This document shows positions 28,403 through 41,268 of a DNA stretch of 64,000 bases, one piece after another. A program made the translations under genes and the position numbers. Every line of letters begins with the position of its first letter. Position 1 is the first letter of the stretch. Source of the stretch: Beijerinckiaceae bacterium (GTDB lineage Bacteria; Pseudomonadota; Alphaproteobacteria; Rhizobiales; Beijerinckiaceae). The stretch spans positions 106,001 through 170,000 of the forward strand of contig JAPZSB010000011.1 of NCBI GenBank assembly GCA_027531565.1, written 5' to 3'. Under the pieces are notes generated by a model that saw nothing but the letters and a program-made list of their open reading frames with translations, had not been told where the DNA came from and ran no database searches.

Positions 28403-28954
28403 ATGAAAACCGCTGACGCCGACATCCTCATCATTCCCGGTCTGGGCAATTCCGGGCCCGACCATTGGCAGAGCCGCTGGGAGGCGAAGCTCTCCACCGC
28501 GCGGCGCGTGGTCCAGCCGGACTGGAACCGCCCCGACCGCGCACAATGGACCGGCGCCATCCGCGCGGCGGTCGAGACGGCCACCCGCCCGGTCATCCTC
28601 ATCGCCCATTCCATCGGCGTGGCGGCCATCGCCCATGTCGCCCCGACGCTGCCCGCCGGCGTGGTGCGCGGCGCGTTCCTCGTCGGCCTGTCTGACTGGA
28701 ACCGGCCCGACCTGCTGCCCGGGTTGAGCCATGATTTCGCGCCGATCCCGCGCGAGCCCCTGCCCTTCCCCTCGCTGCTGGTGGCGAGCCACAACGACCC
28801 CTATTGCGAATTCGAGGTCGCTGCGGACTTCGCCAATGCCTGGGGCTCGGCGCTGATCGATGCCGGCGAGGCCGGCCACATCAATGTCGAATCCGGCCAT
28901 GGCCCCTGGCCCGAGGGGCTGCTGCGCTTCGCCGGGTTCCTGCGCCAGCTCTGA
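28403..28954 (+). CDS. RBBP9/YdeN-type alpha/beta hydrolase
   Basis: 183 residues starting MKTADADILIIPGLGNSGPDHW, a clear RBBP9/DUF1234 opening. Nucleophile in AHSIGV (about residue 70), acid in SHNDPYCEF, histidine in GHINVESGHGPWPEG. Family members are serine hydrolases of unknown natural substrate. No clear purine-rich ribosome site is present because a repeat reaches the start; expression may be low. Confidence 0.88.
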   Translation: MKTADADILIIPGLGNSGPDHWQSRWEAKLSTARRVVQPDWNRPDRAQWTGAIRAAVETATRPVILIAHSIGVAAIAHVAPTLPAGVVRGAFLVGLSDWNRPDLLPGLSHDFAPIPREPLPFPSLLVASHNDPYCEFEVAADFANAWGSALIDAGEAGHINVESGHGPWPEGLLRFAGFLRQL

Positions 28955-29878
28955 TCAGGGCGCGCCGGCGACGAACCGGTAGGCACTGCCCTCCTTCACC
29001 GCATGGCCGAGGCCGGGTGAAGGCAGGTGATAGCCGATGAAGGGCAGCTTCTCGGCCACCAGCCGGTCGAGCAGGGCCTTGCGGGTCGCGGCGCCCTTGT
29101 CAGGGTCGGTATCCGACCCCGTCCGCCATTCGGGGTGGCGGAAGGAAATCGCCCGATGCGTCAGCGCATCGCCGAGGATCATCGCCTGCTTTCCGCCGCC
29201 CGCGACGATGAAGGAGAGATGACCCGGTGTGTGTCCGGACGTATCGACGGCGAGAATGCCCGGCGCGACTTCCTGCCCGGCGGCGATGCGCTTCGTCTTG
29301 TCGGCGATTGCCTTGAAGATCCGCTGGGCCCCGGCGGCGAAGGCATGCCGGTCCTCGGGAAGTTTCGAATAGACATCGGGCGCGGCCCAGAAATCCCATT
29401 CCGAACCGGCCATCAGGTAGCCGGCATTGGGAAAGAGATCGGAATCGAAATCATCGATCGCCCCCCAGAGATGGTCCGGATGGGCATGGGTGAAGATCAC
29501 GCGCTTCACCTCGTCCTTGTTGATGCCCGCGGCCTCGAGGCTGGCGGCGAGCTTGCCCGAACCGGGCAGGAAATTCGCCCCGGCGCCGCAATCGAAGATG
29601 GTCCAGCCATCCGGATCCTTCAGCAGCGTGACATTGAGGACCGAGCGCGAGACATCGGTCGGCAGGCCCTCGGTCTTGAGAAGGGCTGTGACCTCCGCTT
29701 CCGGCACCTGCCGCGCCACCATGGACAGGGGCAGCTCGAACCCGCCATCGGAGAGCACATGCAGGCTGCGCGGCCCGAGCGTCATCACGTTCTGGGCACG
29801 GGCCATACCCGGCAGTGCCATCGTGGCGGCAAGGCCGGCCCCCAGCGCGAGCGCCTCGCGGCGGTTCAGGTAGTCCAT
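28955..29878 (-). CDS. Exported metallo-beta-lactamase-fold hydrolase
   Basis: 307 residues from the ATG after GGGAGAG. N-terminal NRREALALGAGLAATMALPG with a twin arginine and cleavage near ARA-Q suggests Tat or Sec export. Metal-binding motif THAHPDHLWG (HxHxDH), then a later H and D in GILAVDTSGHTPGHLSF and MILGDALTHRA. Such MBL-fold proteins include lactonases and sulfatase-like enzymes; the substrate is unknown. Its stop abuts the convergent RBBP9 stop. The AT-rich upstream gap (29910-29940) contains ATATA...TATAT arms and could be an operator. Confidence 0.88.
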   Translation of the reverse strand: MDYLNRREALALGAGLAATMALPGMARAQNVMTLGPRSLHVLSDGGFELPLSMVARQVPEAEVTALLKTEGLPTDVSRSVLNVTLLKDPDGWTIFDCGAGANFLPGSGKLAASLEAAGINKDEVKRVIFTHAHPDHLWGAIDDFDSDLFPNAGYLMAGSEWDFWAAPDVYSKLPEDRHAFAAGAQRIFKAIADKTKRIAAGQEVAPGILAVDTSGHTPGHLSFIVAGGGKQAMILGDALTHRAISFRHPEWRTGSDTDPDKGAATRKALLDRLVAEKLPFIGYHLPSPGLGHAVKEGSAYRFVAGAP

Positions 29879-29965
29879 GGCGTTCTCTCCCGGCCTGTCT
29901 TGCGAGCAGGCATCATATAGTTTGTTTTGAATATATAAAGACGTGCCCGCCCCGAGCGCAACAAA

Positions 29966-29990
29966 AAAGCCGCCCCGAAGGGCGGCTTTC
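29966..29990 (-). terminator. Rho-independent terminator of rpsD
   Basis: On the minus strand: stem AAAGCCGCCC / GGGCGGCTTT with a UUCG tetraloop, then a T-run, 25 bases after the rpsD stop. Very strong intrinsic terminator. Confidence 0.93.
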
Positions 29991-30014
29991 GATAATCGGG
30001 CGCGGATCGGGAGA

Positions 30015-30632
30015 TCAGCGCGAATAGAATTCGATGACGAGGTTCGGTTCCATCTGCACCGGATAGGGCACATCGGTCAGAACCGGGATCCGCGCGAACT
30101 TGGCGGTCATCTTGCCGTGATCGACTTCGAGGAAGTCCGGCACGTCACGCTCGGCGAGGCCGGCGGCTTCGAGCACGATCGTCAGCTGCTTCGAGGCTTC
30201 CTTCACCTCGACGACATCGCCCACCTTCACGAGATAGCTCGGAACGTTGACGCGCTTGCCGTTGACGCGGATATGGCCGTGGCTGACGAACTGGCGCGCG
30301 GCGAACACGGTCGGGACGAACTTGGCGCGATAGACCACGGCGTCGAGGCGGCGCTCGAGCAGGCCGATCAGGTTCGCACCCGAGTCACCCTTCATGCGGA
30401 CGGCTTCCGCATAGTAACGGCGGAACTGCTTTTCCGAAATCGAGCCGTAATAGCCCTTCAGCTTCTGCTTGGCGCGGAGCTGGGTGCCGAAATCCGACAT
30501 CTTGCCCTTGCGGCGCTGGCCATGCTGGCCCGGGCCGTATTCACGCTTGTTCACCGGGGACTTCGGACGGCCCCAGATATTCTCGCCCATGCGGCGGTCG
30601 ATCTTGTATTTGGCTTCGTGACGCTTGGTCAT
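30015..30632 (-). CDS. rpsD: 30S ribosomal protein S4
   Basis: 205 residues from ATG; begins [22 protein letters not shown]4 domain [20 protein letters not shown] and [20 protein letters not shown] are clear. It is a primary binder of 16S rRNA. Monocistronic: own terminator and own promoter (30885-30913) with a structured leader. S4 often regulates its own operon in bacteria. Confidence 0.98.
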   Translation of the reverse strand: MTKRHEAKYKIDRRMGENIWGRPKSPVNKREYGPGQHGQRRKGKMSDFGTQLRAKQKLKGYYGSISEKQFRRYYAEAVRMKGDSGANLIGLLERRLDAVVYRAKFVPTVFAARQFVSHGHIRVNGKRVNVPSYLVKVGDVVEVKEASKQLTIVLEAAGLAERDVPDFLEVDHGKMTAKFARIPVLTDVPYPVQMEPNLVIEFYSR

Positions 30633-30878
30633 CGCAGTTCCTCTCAAGGGCAGGAGGAACGAAAGCAGCCGCACCCGGCCCGAAGGCGGGTTGCGCGCCG
30701 ATCCACGTTCCCCGAACGCCCGATTAGGGTTCAAGTTCAGGAGGAACGCGCCCTCCTCTCCCCATCCCGTGCGGGATATGCGGGGCGACAGATCGACCGG
30801 GAGGGCCGTGGCCGGTTCCGGAGGATCGCGGGTGCGTGCGGGAGGTTGCCCTCCCCCGGTCAGGTTTCCCTTACCGGA
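30633..30878 (-). promoter_or_regulatory. Structured 5' leader of rpsD mRNA
   Basis: About 246 nt from the predicted start site to the rpsD ATG. At its 5' end on the minus strand are two adjacent hairpins with GNRA loops: one at 30856-30877 (CCGGT..AGG-GAAA-CCT..ACCGG) and one at 30840-30855 (GGGAGG-GCAA-CCTCCC). A third GC-rich hairpin lies around 30682-30705. No known riboswitch was recognised. Autogenous control by S4 is a reasonable guess from other bacteria, not shown here. Confidence 0.45.
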
Positions 30879-30884
30879 GCGCGG

Positions 30885-30913
30885 TCGATAGGGGAAATTG
30901 CGGCCCGCGTCAA
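30885..30913 (-). promoter_or_regulatory. Sigma-70 promoter of rpsD
   Basis: Minus strand: TTGACG (30913-30908), 17-bp spacer, TATCGA (30890-30885). Good hexamers and ideal spacing. The -35 overlaps the last codons of murI, so rpsD has its own start inside the end of the upstream gene. Confidence 0.65.
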
Positions 30914-31692
30914 CCGGAGGCTGGCATTCCCGCTGCCGGCACCGCCCCCAGAAGGGCTTCCGGCGGGTTGCCCGCGGTCATCACCATGCGGGCGGAACCG
31001 GGGCTGTCGAGTTGGCATTCCCCCAGCACCTGCACGACCCGGCGGGCAATAGCCGGAGCCGGGTCGATCCATTGCACCGGCCAGGGCGCGAGCGCCGCCA
31101 GCCGCTGGAGCAGCAGCGGGTAATGCGTGCAGGCCAGCACCACCACATCGGTGCGCCGGCCCTCCGCCTCGACGAAGCACGGCGCGATCTCCGCCGAAAT
31201 CGCGTCATCCGGCACCGCCTCGCCGCGCAGGGCCCGCTCAGCCAACCCGGCCAGCGCCTTCGAGCCGACCAGCGTCACCGCGACCCCTTGCGCGAAATCG
31301 CGGATCAACTCGGCGGTGTAATCCCGGCTGACCGTGCCCGGCGTGGCGAGAACGGAAATCATGCCGCTGCGCGTTGCCGCTGCGGCCGGCTTGATCGCCG
31401 GGACCGTGCCGACAATCGGCATGGCATGCCGCGCCCGCAGCGGCGGCAGGACGAGGGTGGACGCCGTGTTGCAGGCGATCACGATGGCATCGGCGGGAAA
31501 CCCGGCCAGAGCCTCGCCGATCACATCCTCCACCCGCGCCACCAGGGCCTCCGGCGCCAGCGCACCATAAGGAAACAGCGCATCGTCGCCGAGATAGAGA
31601 TAATCGGCATCCGGCCGCACCTTCCGGATCTCGCGGAACACCGTGAGACCGCCGAGGCCGGAATCGAAAACAAGGATCTTCTGGCGCGTGGT
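30910..31692 (-). CDS. murI: Glutamate racemase
   Basis: 260 residues if begun at the TTG before ACCACGCGCCAG; no ATG is in a suitable place, and another TTG 24 codons upstream overlaps the preceding gene. Signatures: [15 protein letters not shown] with the first catalytic region, IACNTAST (first Cys) and LACTHYPLL (second Cys). It makes D-glutamate for peptidoglycan. The start codon is the uncertain part. Confidence 0.92.
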   Translation of the reverse strand, partial: TTRQKILVFDSGLGGLTVFREIRKVRPDADYLYLGDDALFPYGALAPEALVARVEDVIGEALAGFPADAIVIACNTASTLVLPPLRARHAMPIVGTVPAIKPAAAATRSGMISVLATPGTVSRDYTAELIRDFAQGVAVTLVGSKALAGLAERALRGEAVPDDAISAEIAPCFVEAEGRRTDVVVLACTHYPLLLQRLAALAPWPVQWIDPAPAIARRVVQVLGECQLDSPGSARMVMTAGNPPEALLGAVPAAGMPASG

Positions 31693-31723
31693 CAAGGGGC
31701 ATCCGGCCTGTGACGATCTCTCG

Positions 31724-33094
31724 TCAATCGCGCCGAATCGCCCCCGTGGCAAGGCGGCGGGCAATGTCGTCCACCGCGCGTTGCGCCGACAACGCCGCGC
31801 CGCCGGCGGTCATCGAGGCCGGGCCGGCATTCGCCTCGCCGGCCAGCCAGAGCCGGTCCGCGACCGGCCGTTCCAGCACGCGCCGCGCCTCCATCCGGCC
31901 CGGCAGGGCGACGGAATAGGAACCGAGCGCATGCGGATCGGCGCTCCAGCCGGCGAGCCGCCCCTGCGGCAGCCGCGTGCGCTGGGATTCACCGAGGATC
32001 GCGACCAGCCGGTCGCGGATGGTCGAGACGGCGGTTGCCTCGCCGGCCTTGGCCAGGCTGCGCGCGTAGTCCCCGCCGAAAGTCGCGACGATCAGCGGCC
32101 GGTCGAAGGGCCAGAACTCGAAATTGACCAGCTCGTCGCCATCACCCTGGTCGAAATACTGCGTCCAGGGGCTGAGGCCGAGCCGGTCGCCATCCATCCG
32201 GAGCGCGACCTTGGTCATCGCGCCCATCCGGAGGCCGGACAGCGCGCGCTGCATCTCGGGCGGCCAGTCCGGCGTGATGCGGATGCCGCCGGCCTGCAGC
32301 ACCCCGATCGAGGCGGTGAGCAGCACGGCCCGCGCCGTCACCACCCCGCCGGGCACGGTGAGCCGCACAGCCGGGCCGGACAGGTCGATCGCCGAGACAG
32401 GACTGTCCAGCGCGATGTCGAGCCCCTTGGCATGCGCCTCGAGCAGATGGCCATAGCCGCCGGGCAGGACGAGGTCGTCGCCGGAATCGAGCGCCTGGTA
32501 ATCGCGGATCGAGACATGCTCCGGATCCTCGCCGAGGGAGAGCAGGGTCAGCCCCTGCGCGGCCTCGAGCAGTTCCGGCGCATGCCGGCGCGCCGCCTCG
32601 GCGAAGGAGAGATCGGCATCGCGCCCCTCGCGCTCCAGCTCCATCGACAGCCGCCCGAAGGCGCCGCGCCGCCGGCTGCGCTCTTCCGCCGGCAGGGGCT
32701 TGCCGTGGCGGAACACGTTGAACCCGCCCCAGAGCGTATTGTCGTCGACCAGCTCGAATTTCTGCCGCTCGGCGATCTCGCGCCAGGGGTTGCGTTCGGC
32801 GAAATGGATATAGAAGGCCCCGGCCTCGAACCCGGCACCGAGGCTCTCGTCGGTATGCACGCGACCACCAATCCGGCCCTGCGCCTCGAAGATCTTCGCG
32901 GTGAGCTTCTTCTCCCGCGCCCGGTGCGCCGCCACGAGCCCGGCCGCGCCTGCCCCGATGATCGCGAGGTCGAGATCGGCCCGCACCTGCGCCCGGGCGG
33001 CAGAGGTACGGAGCGCCGGCAGGGCAAGGCCCCCGGCGGCAAGACTTCCGGCAGCAACGAGGGTTCCGGCGGTGAAATGGCGGCGCGAGATCAT
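31724..33094 (-). CDS. Tat-exported flavin monoamine oxidase
   Basis: 456 residues. N-terminal Tat motif SRRHFTAG followed by a hydrophobic segment and an ARA cleavage region. FAD-binding DLAIIGAGAAGLVAAHRA and GRIGGRVHTDE are typical of amine oxidases; the C-terminal LWLAGEANAGPASMTAGGAALSA completes the FAD site. It oxidises amines in the periplasm, releasing aldehyde, ammonia and peroxide; the substrate is unknown. 31 bp upstream of murI on the same strand. Confidence 0.9.
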   Translation of the reverse strand: MISRRHFTAGTLVAAGSLAAGGLALPALRTSAARAQVRADLDLAIIGAGAAGLVAAHRAREKKLTAKIFEAQGRIGGRVHTDESLGAGFEAGAFYIHFAERNPWREIAERQKFELVDDNTLWGGFNVFRHGKPLPAEERSRRRGAFGRLSMELEREGRDADLSFAEAARRHAPELLEAAQGLTLLSLGEDPEHVSIRDYQALDSGDDLVLPGGYGHLLEAHAKGLDIALDSPVSAIDLSGPAVRLTVPGGVVTARAVLLTASIGVLQAGGIRITPDWPPEMQRALSGLRMGAMTKVALRMDGDRLGLSPWTQYFDQGDGDELVNFEFWPFDRPLIVATFGGDYARSLAKAGEATAVSTIRDRLVAILGESQRTRLPQGRLAGWSADPHALGSYSVALPGRMEARRVLERPVADRLWLAGEANAGPASMTAGGAALSAQRAVDDIARRLATGAIRRD

Positions 33095-33175
33095 GGCAGG
33101 CTCCTGAAGACAGCCATAGGCCCTCGGGAATACGGCCAGAAGAGGTCGCTGGACCGGCGCTGCCGGAAATCCCGC

Positions 33176-34036
33176 TCACATTTCCGTGTTCGTGTCCCCG
33201 GGAGGCTGCCCCCGCCGCGGGGCCGGCTTGCCACGCTTGACCAGCCAGTCCACCGCTCCGCGCAGGGTGCGGATATCCTGCTCGCTCGGCTGCAACCGGT
33301 GGATGAGGTTGCGCATGTTCCGCACCATCTGCGGGCGCTTGCTCTCCGGGAAGAAATAGCGCGCCCGTTCGAGATGGCCTTCGAGGAAATCAAAGAAGGA
33401 CAGCAGCGTCTCGCGCGTCGCCGGCGGGCTCATTTCCGGCATGGCAAACGGCGCGGCATCGCCCTCGGCATGGCGGAACCATTCGTAGCCCGTCAGGAGC
33501 ACCGCCTGCGCGAGATTGAGCGAGGCGAAATCGCGGTTGACCGGAAAGGTGATGATCGTGCTGGCGAGGGCCACATCCTCGTTCTCGAGGCCGGTCCGCT
33601 CCGGCCCGAACAGGATGCCCACCCGCTGCCCCTGCCCGATCCGGCCCTTCGCTTCCGCCATCGCCTGATGGGGCCCGAGCACCGGCTTGGCCTGCCCGCG
33701 TTCCCGCGCGGTCGTGGCATAGACATGGTGCAGATCGGCAATCGCGCTCGGCAGGTCCGGGAACAGCCGGGCCTGATCGAGAATGGCGGTCGCGCCCGCG
33801 GCCGCCGAGACGGCGCCCTTCTTCATGCGCGTCTTCTGCGGCCAGCCATCCCGGGGGGCGACGAGTCGCATCTCCGTCAGGCTGAAATTCGCCATGGCCC
33901 GCGCGCACATGCCGATATTCTCGGCAAGCTGGGGCCGGACGAGGATGATGACGGGGCGGGCGGGGTCGGTCAAACCGGCGATCCTGCAAAAAGCGTGGTG
34001 GACCCGGGAGATGCCCCTCTCTCCGCCCTTCGTCAA
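33176..34036 (-). CDS. trmJ: tRNA 2'-O-methyltransferase TrmJ-like (SPOUT)
   Basis: 286 residues from a TTG; a second TTG about 20 codons later, just before [19 protein letters not shown], is also possible, each with a weak purine-rich site. SPOUT motifs are [17 protein letters not shown] (motif 1), [17 protein letters not shown] (motif 2) and [18 protein letters not shown] (motif 3). It methylates C32/U32 of tRNA anticodon loops. The C-terminal helical extension (about residues 200-286) is as in alphaproteobacterial TrmJ. Confidence 0.9.
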   Translation of the reverse strand: MTKGGERGISRVHHAFCRIAGLTDPARPVIILVRPQLAENIGMCARAMANFSLTEMRLVAPRDGWPQKTRMKKGAVSAAAGATAILDQARLFPDLPSAIADLHHVYATTARERGQAKPVLGPHQAMAEAKGRIGQGQRVGILFGPERTGLENEDVALASTIITFPVNRDFASLNLAQAVLLTGYEWFRHAEGDAAPFAMPEMSPPATRETLLSFFDFLEGHLERARYFFPESKRPQMVRNMRNLIHRLQPSEQDIRTLRGAVDWLVKRGKPAPRRGQPPGDTNTEM

Positions 34037-34164
34037 TCTTTGCCTCGCGGGAAAGCGGTGCTATAGCCCGCTCCGGTGCATCGTCCGCTCCGGCCGGAGC
34101 GATACAGATAGAAAAAGACGAATGCGACTCCCCCGTTTGTCCCTGCTCTGAAGGTCTGCTCACG

Positions 34165-35379
34165 ATGAAGAAAATCAAGGTAGCCAACCCGGTCGTCGAA
34201 ATGGACGGCGATGAGATGACTCGGATCATCTGGCACTTCATCAAGGAGAAGCTGATCCATCCCTACCTTGATATCGACCTGAAATACTTCGATCTCTCGG
34301 TCGAGAACCGCGACGCGACGAATGACCAGGTCACGATCGATTCCGCGGAAGCGACCAAGAAATACGGCGTCGCCGTGAAATGCGCGACGATCACGCCGGA
34401 CGAGGCCCGCGTGAAGGAATTCAACCTCAAGGAAATGTGGAAATCGCCGAACGGTACGATCCGCAACATCCTCGGCGGCACGATCTTCCGCGAGCCGATC
34501 ATCTGCAAGAACGTGCCGCGCCTCGTTCCGGGCTGGACGCAGCCGATCGTCGTCGGCCGCCACGCCTATGGCGACCAGTATCGCGCCACCGATTTCAAGT
34601 TCCCCGGCAAGGGCACCTTGTCGATCAAGTTCGTCGGCGAGGATGGCCAGGTCATCGAGAAGGAAGTCTTCAAGGCTCCGGGCGCCGGCGTCTCGCTCTC
34701 GATGTACAATCTCGACGAATCGATCCGGGATTTCGCCCGCGCCTCGTTCTCTTACGGGCTGCTGCGCAACTATCCGGTCTATCTCTCGACCAAGAACACC
34801 ATTCTCAAGGTCTATGACGGCCGCTTCAAGGATATCTTCCAGGAAGTGTTCGATGCCGAATACGCCGCCCAGTTCAAGGAAAAGGGCCTGATCTACGAAC
34901 ACCGCCTGATCGACGACATGGTCGCCTCGGCACTGAAATGGTCCGGCGGCTATGTCTGGGCCTGCAAGAACTACGATGGCGACGTGCAGTCGGACGTGGT
35001 GGCGCAGGGCTTCGGCTCGCTCGGCCTGATGACCTCGGTGCTGATGACGCCGGATGGCAAGGTCGTCGAAGCGGAAGCCGCCCACGGCACCGTGACGCGC
35101 CATTACCGCGAGCACCAGAAGGGCAAGGAAACCTCGACCAACTCGATCGCCTCGATCTTCGCCTGGACGCGCGGCCTTGCGCATCGTGCCAAGCTGGATG
35201 GCAACGAGGACCTCGCCAAATTCTCGAAGACGCTGGAAAAGGTCTGCATCGACACGGTCGAGGCCGGTCACATGACGAAGGATCTCGCGCTCCTCGTCGG
35301 TGCCGACCAGAAATGGCTCTCGACCACCGGCTACCTCGACAAGGTCGACGAGAACCTCAAGAAAGCCATGGGCGCCTGA
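34165..35379 (+). CDS. icd: NADP-dependent isocitrate dehydrogenase
   Basis: 404 residues of the eukaryote-like homodimeric type: [18 protein letters not shown] at the start, [20 protein letters not shown] and later [16 protein letters not shown]. It converts isocitrate to 2-oxoglutarate in the citric acid cycle. A single gene, ended by a strong terminator at 35401. Confidence 0.98.
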   Translation: MKKIKVANPVVEMDGDEMTRIIWHFIKEKLIHPYLDIDLKYFDLSVENRDATNDQVTIDSAEATKKYGVAVKCATITPDEARVKEFNLKEMWKSPNGTIRNILGGTIFREPIICKNVPRLVPGWTQPIVVGRHAYGDQYRATDFKFPGKGTLSIKFVGEDGQVIEKEVFKAPGAGVSLSMYNLDESIRDFARASFSYGLLRNYPVYLSTKNTILKVYDGRFKDIFQEVFDAEYAAQFKEKGLIYEHRLIDDMVASALKWSGGYVWACKNYDGDVQSDVVAQGFGSLGLMTSVLMTPDGKVVEAEAAHGTVTRHYREHQKGKETSTNSIASIFAWTRGLAHRAKLDGNEDLAKFSKTLEKVCIDTVEAGHMTKDLALLVGADQKWLSTTGYLDKVDENLKKAMGA

Positions 35380-35400
35380 TCCCGCCTGGCCGACGGATGA

Positions 35401-35424
35401 AAAGGGGCCTTGCGGCCCCTTTTT
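35401..35424 (+). terminator. Rho-independent terminator of icd
   Basis: Stem AAAGGGGCC / GGCCCCTTT with loop ttgc, followed by more T residues, 22 bases after the stop. Confidence 0.93.
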
Positions 35425-35444
35425 GCTGGGTGGATGCGCCTTCG

Positions 35445-35560
35445 CCCGCTCGCTTTCACTGCCCCCTCCCCCGCTCGCTGGCGCTCGCGACCTCTCCCAG
35501 GCGGGGAGTGGGAAGACGAAGGCGAAGCCCGGGGCAGGGTGAGGGGCCGTCCACGAGGAA
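35445..35560. repeat. GC-rich inverted intergenic repeat
   Basis: CTGCCCCCTCCCCCGCTCG ... GGGGCAGGGTGAGGGG: the outer arms are imperfect complements, and inside lies GCTCGCTGGCGCTCGC. This resembles the common 'CCCTC...GGGTGAGGG' extragenic repeat of Proteobacteria. No gene in this gap. Confidence 0.5.
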
Positions 35561-35643
35561 GGCTCCCGCCATGCCGCTGCTTGCAGGCCCGGCCGGTGCC
35601 CCTAGAGTAGCGGAATCGCCCTCCTGCCCGCCGGATCCTGCCC

Positions 35644-36093
35644 GTGACGTCCCTGCCCGCCCGCGCCGACTTCCCCTTCTTCTTCGCCTTCCGCGTCCGT
35701 TATTCCGAAATCGACGGCCAGCAGGTGGCCTACAACGCCCATTATCTCACCTGGTTCGACACGGCGATTTTCGAATTCTACCGCGCCATCGGCTATGACC
35801 AGACGCGCGAGGCGCGCGAGCTTCAGGAGGATTGGCATGTCGTGCGGGCGCTGGTCGAATATCGCGCGCCGCTGCGCTACGATCAGGAATTCGAGGTCGG
35901 CGTCCGCGTGGCGCGGATGGGCCGGTCGAGCCTGACCTACGCGCTCGGCATCTTCCCGCTCGGCGGGGAAAGCCTGCTCACCACGGGCGAGGTGGTGCAG
36001 GTCTATACCGACCAGCGCAGCCATCGCGCCACCGCGATCCCCGAACGCGTCCGCAATCTCTACCGCGCTTTCGCGCCCTTTCCGGAGGGATGA
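35644..36093 (+). CDS. Acyl-CoA thioesterase, hot-dog fold (4HBT)
   Basis: 149 residues with a GTG start. The 4-hydroxybenzoyl-CoA thioesterase signature is VRYSEIDGQQVAYNAHYLTWFD with the catalytic Asp replaced in the usual position by Gln-Gln/Asn context, followed by VEYRAPLRYDQEFEVGVRV. Cleaves acyl-CoA thioesters; substrate unknown. Gap of about 60 bp to the next gene on the same strand. Confidence 0.88.
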   Translation: MTSLPARADFPFFFAFRVRYSEIDGQQVAYNAHYLTWFDTAIFEFYRAIGYDQTREARELQEDWHVVRALVEYRAPLRYDQEFEVGVRVARMGRSSLTYALGIFPLGGESLLTTGEVVQVYTDQRSHRATAIPERVRNLYRAFAPFPEG

Positions 36094-36153
36094 TTCACAG
36101 CGAGGTGCGCCAGCGCACTTGTTGGCGTGATTCGGGCTGTAGAGAATGCCGGA

Positions 36154-37245
36154 ATGAACCCTGATGCCCGATTCTCCCCCCGCGATCTCGACGCCGCTGT
36201 CGCGGCCGGCCTCCTCGAGCCCGCTGCCGCCGAACGCCTGAAGGGCTTCCTTGCCGGCCGCGCACCCGCCCCCCTGGCCGTGGCCGCGCCTGCCGCGCGC
36301 ACGCGCTTCGACCTGACCCATGTACTCTGGTATGCCGGCGCGCTCATCATCATGAGCGCCATGGGCCTGTTCTCCACCCTCGCCTTCTCGGCCATGGGCG
36401 GCTCGGGGCTTGCGGTTACCGGCCTCCTCTACGGGCTCGGCCTCTGGGCCGGCGGCCATCGCCTCTGGCAGCGCGAGGAGACGCGCACGCCCGGCGGCCT
36501 GCTGATCGCCGCCGCCCTGTCGATGGTACCGCTGATCGTCTTTGGCGTGCAGAGCGCCGCCGATATCTGGCCCGGCACATCCGCGCCGGGGCAATACCGT
36601 TCCTTCTTCCACTACGTGAAGGCTGGCTGGCTCCCGATGGAGCTGGCGACCCTCGTCGTCAGCCTGCTCGCCCTCAGGCGTTATCCCTTCACCTTCATCG
36701 CCTTCCCGGCGGCCATCTGCCTCTGGTTCCTGTCAATGGATCTCGCGGCCTGGCTCGCGAAGGAGCAGAGCTTCGACTACACGCTGCGCCGGCAGGTCTC
36801 GCTGGCCTTCGGACTGGTGCTGATGGTGGCGACCTGGGCGAGCGAACTGAAGCCCCGGCGGTCGGATTACGGCTTCTGGCTTCATCTCGTCGCCGCCGTC
36901 ACGCTCTGGGGCGGCCTGACCTTCCAGTCCTCGGGCAGTGAATGGGGCAAGTTCGTCTATTGCCTGATCAATATCGGGCTGATCGGCCTGGCGGTCTTCC
37001 TCGGTCGACGCGTCTATTCGGTCTTCGGCGTGATCGGGGTGATGATCTATCTCGGCCATCTCGCCTATGGCGTTTTCAAGGACTCGCTGCTCTTCCCCTT
37101 CGCGCTTTCGGCGATGGGGCTGGTCATGGTCGGGCTCGGCATCGCCTATGCCCGGCGCCGCGTCGCGATCCAGCACTGGGTGGAAGCCCGGCTGCCGGCC
37201 GGCACGCAGAGCCTGCGTCCGGTCCATGCCCGGCGGACCGATTGA
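36154..37245 (+). CDS. Polytopic membrane protein with N-terminal helical domain
   Basis: 363 residues from the ATG at MNPDARFSPRD; a GTG nine codons earlier is possible. The N-terminal 45 residues are soluble (DLDAAVAAGLLEPAAAERLKGFL, like the start of DUF2157-type proteins), then about nine membrane segments follow. No catalytic motif is seen; assignment to DUF2157 is tentative. Convergent with alaS. Confidence 0.7.
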   Translation: MNPDARFSPRDLDAAVAAGLLEPAAAERLKGFLAGRAPAPLAVAAPAARTRFDLTHVLWYAGALIIMSAMGLFSTLAFSAMGGSGLAVTGLLYGLGLWAGGHRLWQREETRTPGGLLIAAALSMVPLIVFGVQSAADIWPGTSAPGQYRSFFHYVKAGWLPMELATLVVSLLALRRYPFTFIAFPAAICLWFLSMDLAAWLAKEQSFDYTLRRQVSLAFGLVLMVATWASELKPRRSDYGFWLHLVAAVTLWGGLTFQSSGSEWGKFVYCLINIGLIGLAVFLGRRVYSVFGVIGVMIYLGHLAYGVFKDSLLFPFALSAMGLVMVGLGIAYARRRVAIQHWVEARLPAGTQSLRPVHARRTD

Positions 37246-37344
37246 CGGCAGCCCCGTCGCCGCCGGAGCACCGGCGCATCGGAGCGCAGGGACGGCTCCG
37301 GATCCCGGTCACCCGGTGGCGGTCTCCGCCGCGACAGATGGGCC

Positions 37345-39987
<2,643 letters not shown>

Positions 39988-40128
39988 GGACCAAACCCTG
40001 CCTGTTCTCGCCCGGGACGTTATGCCGGACCCTGATTGTTCAGGTTGGTTCTAGTCAGGCGAACGGCCCCTGTCCACATGGCCCGGAGGCACTTCCGGAA
40101 AAGCGGCAGCGCCGGAGCGTCGTGCCGC

Positions 40129-41193
40129 TCACTCGTCGCCGGGTTCGGGCGAGCCTGCGAGAATCGAATCCGCGATCAGGCCGGCATTCTGGCGGATCGA
40201 CTGCTCGATGCGGTCGGCCACTTCCGGGTTCTGCTTGAGGAAGGTCTTGGCATTCTCGCGCCCCTGGCCGAGCCGCTGGCTGTCATAGGAGAACCAGGCG
40301 CCCGACTTCTCGACAATGCCGGCCTTGACGCCGAGATCGACAAGCTCTCCGGTGCGGGAAATCCCTTCCCCATACATGATGTCGAACTCGACCTGCTTGA
40401 AGGGCGGGGCAACCTTGTTCTTGACCACCTTCACGCGGGTGGTGTTGCCGACGACATCCTCGCGCTCCTTGATCGAGGCGATGCGCCGGATGTCCAGCCG
40501 GACCGAGGCGTAGAATTTCAGCGCATTGCCGCCGGTCGTCGTTTCCGGGCTGCCATACATGACGCCGATCTTCATGCGGATCTGGTTGATGAAGATGACC
40601 ATGCAATTCGAGCGCGAGATCGAGCCGGTCAGCTTGCGCAGTGCCTGGCTCATCAGCCGCGCCTGCAGGCCGGGCTGCATCTCGCCCATCTCGCCCTCGA
40701 TTTCCGCCTTCGGCGTGAGCGCAGCCACCGAATCGATGACAAGAACGTCGACCGCACCGGAACGGACGAGCGTATCGGCAATCTCGAGCGCCTGCTCGCC
40801 GGTATCGGGCTGCGAAATCAGCAGGTTGTCGAGATTGACACCGAGCTTCCGCGCATAGACGGGATCGAGAGCATGCTCGGCATCGACGAAAGCCGAGACC
40901 CCGCCCCGCTTCTGTGCCTCGGCCACGACATGCAGCGCCAGCGTGGTCTTGCCCGAGGATTCCGGCCCGTAGATCTCGATGATCCGGCCCTTGGGCAGGC
41001 CGCCGACCCCGAGCGCGATATCCAGCGAGAGCGAGCCCGTGGGGATCGCCTCGATCTCCATCGAGGTCTTCTGGCCGAGCCGCATGATCGACCCCTTGCC
41101 GAATGCACGCTCGATCTGGGAAAGGGCGGCGTCGAGAGCCTTGGTCTTGTCCATGGAGGAACCTTCTACGAGGCGAAGCTGGGATTGCGACAT
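40129..41193 (-). CDS. recA: Recombinase A
   Basis: 354 residues. The start [11 protein letters not shown] was chosen because AAGGAGG lies 9 bases before that ATG; another ATG directly next to the site cannot be used well. Walker [14 protein letters not shown], then [19 protein letters not shown] and [17 protein letters not shown]. Homologous recombination and SOS induction. A LexA box stands 76 bp before the start. Confidence 0.98.
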   Translation of the reverse strand: MSQSQLRLVEGSSMDKTKALDAALSQIERAFGKGSIMRLGQKTSMEIEAIPTGSLSLDIALGVGGLPKGRIIEIYGPESSGKTTLALHVVAEAQKRGGVSAFVDAEHALDPVYARKLGVNLDNLLISQPDTGEQALEIADTLVRSGAVDVLVIDSVAALTPKAEIEGEMGEMQPGLQARLMSQALRKLTGSISRSNCMVIFINQIRMKIGVMYGSPETTTGGNALKFYASVRLDIRRIASIKEREDVVGNTTRVKVVKNKVAPPFKQVEFDIMYGEGISRTGELVDLGVKAGIVEKSGAWFSYDSQRLGQGRENAKTFLKQNPEVADRIEQSIRQNAGLIADSILAGSPEPGDE

Positions 41194-41268
41194 CGAATTC
41201 ATCCTCCTTAGGGGATCGGCGAAGCAGGCACAACAACAGGCTAATTCCTGTTTTGTTCTAGTCAAGAA

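Noticed and set aside
30840..30878. Known riboswitch or SRP/RNase P RNA before rpsD
   Set aside because: The GNRA hairpins do not carry the conserved core of any such RNA that I know; kept only as an uncharacterised leader.
40038..40051. GTTC-N6-GTTC near the alaS start as a LexA box
   Set aside because: The spacer is six bases, not seven, and alaS is not a usual SOS gene.
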